This document shows positions 15,285 to 18,346 of a stretch of DNA of 18,346 bases, piece after piece. This stretch comes from Bacillota bacterium. GTDB lineage: Bacteria > Bacillota_A > Clostridia > Lachnospirales > Lachnospiraceae. The first letter of the stretch is position 1, and every line of letters begins with the position of its first letter. The stretch spans positions 1 to 18,346 of the forward strand of contig JAEZSL010000065.1 of NCBI GenBank assembly GCA_023443925.1. The letters are read 5' to 3'. The translations under genes and the position numbers were made by a program. The notes beneath the pieces are model-generated. The model saw nothing but the letters and a program-made list of their open reading frames with translations, searched no databases and had not been told where the DNA came from.

Positions 15285-15313
15285 AATTTATCACGAAAAT
15301 GCAAATATGTCAA
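15285..15313 (-). promoter_or_regulatory. Promoter of the small HTH gene
   Basis: On the minus strand a perfect TTGACA (15308-15313) lies 17 nt from TAAATT (15285-15290). Operator 1 covers the start site and operator 2 overlaps the -35 box. Confidence 0.78.
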
Positions 15314-15329
15314 GCTCACTTTCCATAAA
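15304..15329. promoter_or_regulatory. Operator 2 of the small HTH gene, one degenerate arm
   Basis: The right arm CTTTCCATAAA (15319-15329) is identical to operator 1; the left arm AATATGTCAAG (15304-15314) matches 7 of 11 positions and contains the -35 box. The 4-bp spacing is the same. The two operator centres are 46 bp apart. Confidence 0.62.
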
Positions 15330-15404
15330 TGTTATAATATATTTATAATTAATAAAACTACCGTAAAGTGAAAATTAAATTCCATACTCTAACCCGAAAG
15401 TGGG

Positions 15405-15431
15405 TGCGGACGTTTGGAGATGCGGACGTTT
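15405..15431. repeat. Direct repeat TGCGGACGTTT, 16-bp period
   Basis: Two identical 11-bp copies at 15405-15415 and 15421-15431. A partial relative, GACGTTTGG, occurs at 14513-14521. The repeat is more GC-rich than its surroundings. Could be a regulator site or a mobile-element remnant. Confidence 0.6.
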
Positions 15432-15709
15432 AGACCTAAATTGTTAATCCTAGACTACGTCTATTTTCCAGTGGGTTCATAACACTGAGTGATATTTTGA
15501 TACGTTTTATTTGGCCGAAATAAAACAAAATAAAACTAATCGTAAATGTTAATATAAAGCAGGTTTTTAGTATTCAATTCTCCATACTTTCAGCAAAAGA
15601 AAAGCTGCAGGAACTATAGGCAGCTATGTAAATCCTGCTTCCCTTTCGTTCCTGACAGCTTAAAATTACTTATTAAATAATAACAACACTTGTTAATATC
15701 CTAATAACC

Positions 15710-15734
15710 GGACTTAAGTGCTTTGAGTCCTTTT
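15710..15734 (+). terminator. Plus-strand terminator-like hairpin
   Basis: GGACTTAA (15710-15717) pairs with TTGAGTCC (15723-15730) around a 5-nt loop, followed by TTTTCCCC. The pair 15715/15725 is G-U in plus-strand RNA but A-C in minus-strand RNA, and the U-run exists only on the plus strand. All named genes here are on the minus strand, so this hints at a plus-strand transcript. Confidence 0.42.
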
Positions 15735-15772
15735 CCCCTTAAATCCATAAATATCCCCGATTATATTCGTTC

Positions 15773-16093
15773 TTATAAAGCTTTTTTTACGGTCTTTAAT
15801 AATATCTTATTCTGGAAACCGCCGCGTCTTATGGCCTTCTCTTTACGTACTTCCTGAATTTTATCCTCGGAAATACCTCTGGCCTCGCATATTGCAAACA
15901 CAACTTCAAGAATATCAGCCAGATCTTCAATTCCATTGCTGGTCAAGTACTCTGCTGTTTCTTCTTTCAGTTTTTTGTTCAGTTCCGCCATATATTCTTC
16001 GTCGGAAAGTATGACATATTCCGGAATTTGTTTACTCTCTTTAATTATTTCGGGTACTCTGTCCCGAACTAGTTTATTATAGATTTTATGCAT
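15773..16093 (-). CDS. MazG-like nucleoside triphosphate pyrophosphohydrolase (YNKLVRDRVPEII type)
   Basis: A 106-residue all-helical protein that begins MHKIYNKLVRDRVPEIIKES, the hallmark of a compact MazG-related family of phosphoribosyl-ATP pyrophosphohydrolase-like proteins. The metal-binding pattern is present: LKEETAEYL then IEDLADILEVVFAI (E-x2-E...E-D-x2-D). The end (RKEKAIRRGGFQNKILL) is also typical of the family. I chose the ATG at 16091-16093 because AGGAGGGG lies 6 nt before it; an upstream in-frame start would run through that site. It is the last gene of a dcd-MazG-MazG cluster. Expected role is hydrolysis of non-canonical or excess NTPs to monophosphates; the substrate is not known. 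Confidence 0.85.
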   Translation of the reverse strand: MHKIYNKLVRDRVPEIIKESKQIPEYVILSDEEYMAELNKKLKEETAEYLTSNGIEDLADILEVVFAICEARGISEDKIQEVRKEKAIRRGGFQNKILLKTVKKAL

Positions 16094-16145
16094 GGTATAC
16101 CCCTCCTGTTTTCTCAAGATACTATCTTACTTAAATTATTGCGGC

Positions 16146-16478
16146 TTATACGCCTTTACTTCTTAAATAATTATCTTCATCCTCTCTGGCCTCCAGAAAT
16201 GCATCTAATAAGTTTATATTATAATAGTCTGCAATCCGGATTACCTGTCCTAATACATCAGCCAGTTCATTACCAATTTTATTAAGGTTCTCATCGGGGT
16301 TTTCTGCCTTAAAACAGTAGTAATCCTCCTGTATCATAACACATTTGGCTAACTCACCCACCTGCTTGGACAATTCTATCATAGCTCCTTCCACACCCCA
16401 GTTTTTACCTTCGATTGTAGAAAAACGTGTTACAATCTCCCGATACATTTCTACTGCCTGTTCAAAAGTGACACCCAT
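16146..16478 (-). CDS. MazG-like protein with altered first metal motif
   Basis: A 110-residue all-helical protein of the MazG nucleotide pyrophosphohydrolase superfamily. The first motif reads ELSKQVGELAKCVM, where the usual pair of Glu residues before VGELA is Lys38-Gln39; the second, NELADVLGQVIRIAD (Glu71, Asp74), is intact. Dimeric or tetrameric action on NTPs is the family norm, but the changed metal ligand makes activity uncertain. I chose the ATG at 16476-16478 with TAGGAGG 4 nt upstream; an earlier in-frame ATG 12 codons up has no site. It lies 91 nt after dcd and 52 nt before the second MazG-like gene, in one probable transcript. Confidence 0.8.
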   Translation of the reverse strand: MGVTFEQAVEMYREIVTRFSTIEGKNWGVEGAMIELSKQVGELAKCVMIQEDYYCFKAENPDENLNKIGNELADVLGQVIRIADYYNINLLDAFLEAREDEDNYLRSKGV

Positions 16479-16569
16479 AATACCTCCTATTTCATATAAT
16501 TTATAATGCTTCAAAAATATGATTCAGGTGACAAACCAAATGAACTTATGACACTTAAATCATAAAATT

Positions 16570-17088
16570 TCATTTAAAATCTTTATACATCAAACTTGGC
16601 TGAATTCCTGTATTATTTTGATATTTCCCGCTTTTGTACAAATCATAATCGCCGCTGATCGTATGATAATAAATCTGGCATATCTCCACATTCGGATATA
16701 TAATAACCGGCTGAACACAAAAGATCTCAAGTGTCCAGTAACCGGCAAAACCGATATCCCCAAAACCGGCCGTAACATGGATAAATAAGCCGAGGCGGCC
16801 GGTTGATGAACGTCCTTCCAGCATCGGTATGTACCCCATGGTTTTGGTATATTCTTTTGTTCTTCCTAAATAGAGCTTATTAGGCTGGAGCAGTAATCCA
16901 TCCTCAGGAATTATTATCTTTTTAGTAGAGTTTAACTTCTTCATATCAAGTATATCATTATCATAGATCAGTAATTCATTGTGTAATGACAGGTTATAGC
17001 TGTTCGGGTTAATCCTGCTTTCATCAAAAGGATCAATTATGATTTCTTTTCCCATATGGTTTTTGATTTCTTTACCTGATAATATCAT
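16570..17088 (-). CDS. dcd: dCTP deaminase
   Basis: Trimeric enzyme of the dUTPase superfamily that deaminates dCTP to dUTP, or to dUMP directly in bifunctional forms, supplying dTMP synthesis. It has 172 residues, close to the usual 170-190. Motifs seen: NPNSYNLSLHNELLIY (substrate site), PMLEGRSSTGRLGLFIHVTAGFGD (91-111) and GFAGYWTLEI with the catalytic Glu121. The ATG follows GGGAG by 7 nt. It heads a three-gene run with two MazG-like pyrophosphohydrolases, which suggests joint control of the deoxynucleotide pool: if the enzyme releases dUTP, a MazG-type partner could convert it to dUMP. Its own sigma-A promoter lies about 40 nt upstream. Whether it is mono- or bifunctional cannot be told from sequence by eye. 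Confidence 0.93.
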   Translation of the reverse strand: MILSGKEIKNHMGKEIIIDPFDESRINPNSYNLSLHNELLIYDNDILDMKKLNSTKKIIIPEDGLLLQPNKLYLGRTKEYTKTMGYIPMLEGRSSTGRLGLFIHVTAGFGDIGFAGYWTLEIFCVQPVIIYPNVEICQIYYHTISGDYDLYKSGKYQNNTGIQPSLMYKDFK

Positions 17089-17131
17089 ACCATAACTCCC
17101 ATGAATTTATAACAACTTTGTATCTTACTAT

Positions 17132-17160
17132 ATAATAAAACATAATCTTCCAACTATCAA
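17132..17160 (-). promoter_or_regulatory. Promoter of the dcd-MazG-MazG operon, sigma-A type
   Basis: On the minus strand TTGATA (17155-17160) is 17 nt from TATTAT (17132-17137). The expected start is near 17125, with a short leader before dcd. No second promoter is evident between the three genes. Confidence 0.68.
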
Positions 17161-17213
17161 CACAAATATCAGTTTATATAATTAAAAATACCGGCTCCAG
17201 TTATTTTAACTAC

Positions 17214-17308
17214 AAAAAAACCACCTTTTCGCATATCACATGAAACAAGAGGCCTTAACCTGGTGTACTAAGGATTTCTCCTGTGATTATGATAATTACG
17301 AAAAGGTG
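17214..17308 (-). terminator. Composite terminator of cheB
   Basis: A perfect 10-bp outer stem (17222-17231 with 17299-17308, CACCTTTTCG and complement) is followed on the minus strand by seven T residues (17214-17220). The 67-nt interior can also pair: ATCACA (17235-17240) with TGTGAT (17282-17287), GAG (17249-17251) with CTC (17278-17280), and CCTTA (17253-17257) with TAAGG (17269-17273). It begins 4 nt after the cheB stop. The termination call is strong; the elaborate interior is unexplained. Confidence 0.8.
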
Positions 17309-17312
17309 CATA

Positions 17313-18346
17313 TTATTTGTTTAATATAGAATAAATTACGGATGGAATATTTTCAAGGGCGGTCTGCCTTTCCACCGCACCGATATTATATGCAACTTTA
17401 GGCATTCCATATACTACGGAGGACTTTTCATCCTGTCCTATGGTCTTTGCTCCCTTTTGCCGCATGGCAAGCAGACCTTTTGCACCGTCATAGCCCATGC
17501 CGGTCAGTAATACACCAATTGCTCCTGCACCGGCTTCCTTGGCTACCGATTCAAAGAGCACGTCAACAGATGGACAATGTCCGTTAACTTTATTCCCGGC
17601 AAAACATTCCACTTTTAATTTATCGCCGACTTTTTTTATCTTCATATGCTGATCGCCCGGTGCAATTAAAATCTTTCCATTTTCAATATAATCTCCTGTT
17701 TTAGCCTCTTTTACCGAAAAAGCGAATGCACTGTTAAGTCTATCCGCAAACATCCGGGAAAATACCGGAGGTATATGCTGAACTATAACCATACCAGGAA
17801 TCTGTGCGGGCAAATTCTTAACCAGGGTATATATCGCTTCCGTACCGCCGGTTGAAGCACCGAGAGCAATCACTTTGCAGCTCCCGTTTGCAGCCGTTTT
17901 TTTTAACTTATCTGAAATACTGTCCGATTGCCCTGGATTGCTGCCAAACTGTACTTTAGCTGCAGCAGCAATTTTTATTTTAAATATCATTTCATTTATA
18001 AATTCTTCGACACCTTTTAAAGAATTTATATTTGGTTTGGCTATAAAATCCACTGCGCCTGCATTCATGGCCTCAAATACCGAATCACTAATGGAACTGA
18101 CTACAATAACCGGCAGCGGATACTGGGGAAGCAGCCTTTTTATAAATTCAATTCCATTCATTCTCGGCATCTCAACATCACAGGTCATGACATCCGGCTC
18201 ATATTTTAATATTTTATCTCTTGCATCAAAGGGATCTGCAGCGGTTGCTACAACTTCAATGCCGGGATCAGTTGTCATTCCACGGGCTAAAACCTCCCGG
18301 AATACTATGCTGTCATCGACAACCAAAACTCGTATCTTTTTACCCA
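17313..18346 (-). CDS. cheB: CheB chemotaxis protein-glutamate methylesterase, start codon cut by one base
   Basis: Removes methyl groups from (and deamidates) chemoreceptors when phosphorylated by CheA, resetting sensory adaptation. The frame stays open to the window end, where it reads TG-GGT-AAA-AAG, so the start is almost certainly ATG or GTG with its first base just outside, giving MGKKIRVLVVDDS and 344 residues, the family norm. In that numbering the receiver has Asp11, Asp12, phospho-acceptor Asp57 (CDVEMPRMNG) and Lys104. The esterase triad is Ser165 (LGASTGGTEA), His191 (VQHIPP) and Asp287 (LTGMGYDGA), nearly the same numbers as E. coli CheB. Other che genes probably lie beyond the window edge. 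A composite terminator follows. Confidence 0.96.
   Translation of the reverse strand, partial: GKKIRVLVVDDSIVFREVLARGMTTDPGIEVVATAADPFDARDKILKYEPDVMTCDVEMPRMNGIEFIKRLLPQYPLPVIVVSSISDSVFEAMNAGAVDFIAKPNINSLKGVEEFINEMIFKIKIAAAAKVQFGSNPGQSDSISDKLKKTAANGSCKVIALGASTGGTEAIYTLVKNLPAQIPGMVIVQHIPPVFSRMFADRLNSAFAFSVKEAKTGDYIENGKILIAPGDQHMKIKKVGDKLKVECFAGNKVNGHCPSVDVLFESVAKEAGAGAIGVLLTGMGYDGAKGLLAMRQKGAKTIGQDEKSSVVYGMPKVAYNIGAVERQTALENIPSVIYSILNK

Larger units (their letters stand above)
15330..15772. other. 443-nt gene-free spacer with repeats and hairpins, possible ncRNA
   Basis: No credible coding frame is present. It holds an 11-bp direct repeat (15405-15431), a perfect 9-bp hairpin (15504-15512 with 15518-15526), a long-range 7-bp stem (15557-15563 with 15634-15640) enclosing a 6-bp hairpin (15603-15608 with 15620-15625), and a terminator-like hairpin on the plus strand (15710-15734). 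The long stem could also end the minus-strand MazG operon, as its minus-strand tail is TATATT. Confidence 0.45.

Noticed and set aside
13559..15329. Toxin-antitoxin or prophage remnant reading of the two HTH genes
   Set aside because: No toxin, integrase, att-like repeat or phage gene is visible; the proteins fit ordinary regulators with a DUF5680 domain and a membrane partner.
15504..15526. Perfect 9-bp hairpin GTTTTATTT/AAATAAAAC as a terminator
   Set aside because: No T-run follows on either strand; kept only as part of the spacer description.

Overview
The window comes from an AT-rich, endospore-forming member of the Clostridia (Firmicutes). Lachnospiraceae (Lachnoclostridium/Anaerocolumna-like) is my best guess. 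The reasons are spo0A, spoIVB and coat genes together, strong AGGAGG ribosome-binding sites, consensus sigma-A promoters, the gap-pgk-tpiA-gpmI-secG order and a CheB chemotaxis gene. Every gene I can support lies on the minus strand, so transcription runs from high to low coordinates.

Layout, from low to high coordinates. (1) 1-5316: lower-glycolysis operon transcribed gap > pgk > tpiA > gpmI, with the first 17 codons of secG at the window edge. It has a good sigma-A promoter, a stem in the gap leader, and a hairpin or larger fold in each gap between its glycolytic genes. (2) 5471-6013: two small, translationally coupled spore-coat-type genes with a strong downstream hairpin. (3) 6343-7851: a lone glycogen synthase gene. 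(4) 7926-12565: the clostridial recN-spoIVB-spo0A sporulation/repair block. Here recN has its own promoter with a LexA-type box at the start site and its own terminator, and spo0A has two sigma-A-type promoters. (5) 12715-13170: a HAD-fold protein whose catalytic nucleophile position is Phe. (6) 13478-15329: an accessory regulatory module with an HTH-DUF5680 protein, a four-helix membrane protein and a 64-residue HTH regulator. The small regulator's promoter carries two 26-bp operator-like dyads. The DUF5680 gene is preceded by two copies of a hairpin plus ribosome-binding-site unit with compensating stem changes. (7) 15330-15772: a gene-free 440 nt with repeats and hairpins, including one terminator shape that favours plus-strand RNA. 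(8) 15773-17160: dcd followed by two MazG-like pyrophosphohydrolase genes, a probable nucleotide-pool-cleaning operon. (9) 17214-18346: cheB, missing only the first base of its start codon, followed by a composite terminator.

How the parts relate: most of the window is core metabolism and sporulation. GpmI is a Mn-dependent enzyme known from Bacillus to respond to spore pH. Spo0A starts sporulation, SpoIVB carries the forespore signal that activates sigma-K, and the coat proteins are late products. The least ordinary material lies at 13.5-16 kb (operators, duplicated initiation region, possible ncRNA) and in the structured spacers of the glycolytic operon. I saw no CRISPR array, rRNA, tRNA, insertion sequence or phage gene. 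I found no convincing new multi-gene defence system.
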